Assembly: GCA_945883335.1 (NCBI GenBank)
Contig: CAMCXI010000001.1
Location: 62,001-126,000 of the forward strand
Source of the DNA: Candidatus Methylopumilus universalis
Lineage (GTDB): Bacteria > Pseudomonadota > Gammaproteobacteria > Burkholderiales > Methylophilaceae
Length of the DNA: 64,000 nucleotides
Direction: 5' to 3'
This document shows, piece by piece, positions 63,096 through 64,000 of the stretch. A model generated the notes under the pieces. It was given only the letters and a program-made list of their open reading frames with translations. It was not told where the DNA came from and searched no databases. The position numbers and the translations under genes are program-made. Within the stretch, counting starts at the first letter, position 1. Each line of letters starts with the position of its first letter.

Positions 63096-64000
63096 ATGAA
63101 TTATTTCACTTCCTTTTTTGTGCTCATTTTTAGTTTGTTGCTCAGTTCTTTTGCTGGTAATACGTATGCTGAAGTTCCAGTCGCGCCAGAGCTAGCAGTT
63201 AAAGCTTATTTGCTAAAAGATTTTAATAGTAATCTCGTGCTAGCTGAACAGCGGAGCCAAAACCGAGTTGAGCCGGCTTCACTTACTAAGCTGATGACGG
63301 CATATCTTTCATTCAAAGCACTAAAAAATGGCCAGTTGCAATTAGATCAAACCCTGCCGATTTCTGAAAAAGCTTGGCGTATTGAAGGCTCAAAAATGTT
63401 CGTCGATACCACCATGACAGTGACGGTAGATGAGCTTTTGCATGGCATGATTGTTCAGTCAGGTAATGATGCCTCTATTGCATTGGCTGAAGGCATTGGT
63501 GGAACGGAAGAGGCTTTTGCAACAAAAATGAACAAAGAAGCAGCACGTCTAGGCATGAAAAATACGCATTTTATGAATGCGACAGGCTTGCCAGATGCGC
63601 AGCACTTCACCACGGCTTATGACCTCTCATTGCTTGCAACGGCATTAGTTCAAGACTTTCCAGAGCAATATAAAAGGTTGTATTCCGTTAAAGAATATAC
63701 CTACAACAAAATCACTCAGCCAAACCGCAACCGTTTATTGTGGCTTGATCCAAATGTGGATGGCATGAAAACAGGCCATACTGAGTCAGCAGGTTTTTGT
63801 TTGATTTCGTCCGCTAAGCGCGGAGAGCATCGTTTAATTTCTGTGGTGCTTGGCGCCGCGAATGACAATGCACGTGCGACAGAAAGTCAAAAATTATTAA
63901 ACTATGGCTACCAGTTCTTTGACTCACATTTAGTTTACAAAGCTGGCGCAACGATTGCGACGCAAAAAGTTTGGAAGGGCAGTGAAAGCAAGTTAGTGGC
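63096..64000 (+). CDS. dacA: D-alanyl-D-alanine carboxypeptidase (PBP5/6 type), 3' truncated by window edge
   Basis: EPASLTKLMTAY (SxxK), SGNDASIALAE (SxN), DGMKTGHTESAGF (KTG). Confidence 0.93.
   Translation, partial: MNYFTSFFVLIFSLLLSSFAGNTYAEVPVAPELAVKAYLLKDFNSNLVLAEQRSQNRVEPASLTKLMTAYLSFKALKNGQLQLDQTLPISEKAWRIEGSKMFVDTTMTVTVDELLHGMIVQSGNDASIALAEGIGGTEEAFATKMNKEAARLGMKNTHFMNATGLPDAQHFTTAYDLSLLATALVQDFPEQYKRLYSVKEYTYNKITQPNRNRLLWLDPNVDGMKTGHTESAGFCLISSAKRGEHRLISVVLGAANDNARATESQKLLNYGYQFFDSHLVYKAGATIATQKVWKGSESKLV

Overview
The window looks like a betaproteobacterial methylotroph chromosome (Methylophilaceae-like; taxonomy is inferred from gene content only). Most of it is housekeeping: glmS 3' end; dsbA, SPOR protein, argS, priA, hemE, gltD, gltB, hemL, thiE, thiD; thiS, thiG, apaG, mltA; ntrC, ntrB, glnA; aroE, mtgA, uvrA, MFS transporter, ssb, xth, pyrE; gatBAC; mreBCD, mrdA, rodA, rlpA, dacA (partial). 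There are two accessory zones. (1) About 0.66-5.2 kb, directly downstream of glmS: a recombinase remnant, a methyltransferase, glycan-type genes and an intact IS3-family element. (2) About 21.75-37.09 kb, between thiD and thiS: two apparently successive insertions at one tRNA-Gly(CCC) gene. The larger insertion (~24.3-37.0 kb) carries three tyrosine recombinases, a Panacea-type toxin-antitoxin pair, a clamp-loader-like AAA+ ATPase, a porin lacking its start, a candidate structured RNA, and a 419-aa protein. That protein has proteasome-beta-like Ntn-hydrolase features: after Met removal, Thr1, Asp17 and Lys33 fall exactly in the proteasome catalytic positions, and a GGPIDVAVI motif lies near the C terminus. 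It is followed by a 62-aa acidic small protein. Six copies of a CTAG-centred palindrome (AAGCGTCTAG-N3-CTAGACGCTT type) sit at module junctions inside this island only, as far as I could see by eye. The best candidate for an undescribed system is the proteasome-like peptidase module in this palindrome-partitioned tRNA-Gly island. Other points of interest are a 23-aa pqqA gene with no visible pqqBCDE, an attenuator-like leader upstream of gltB, and a sigma-54 type promoter upstream of glnA. No searches were run; all family calls are from motif recognition.
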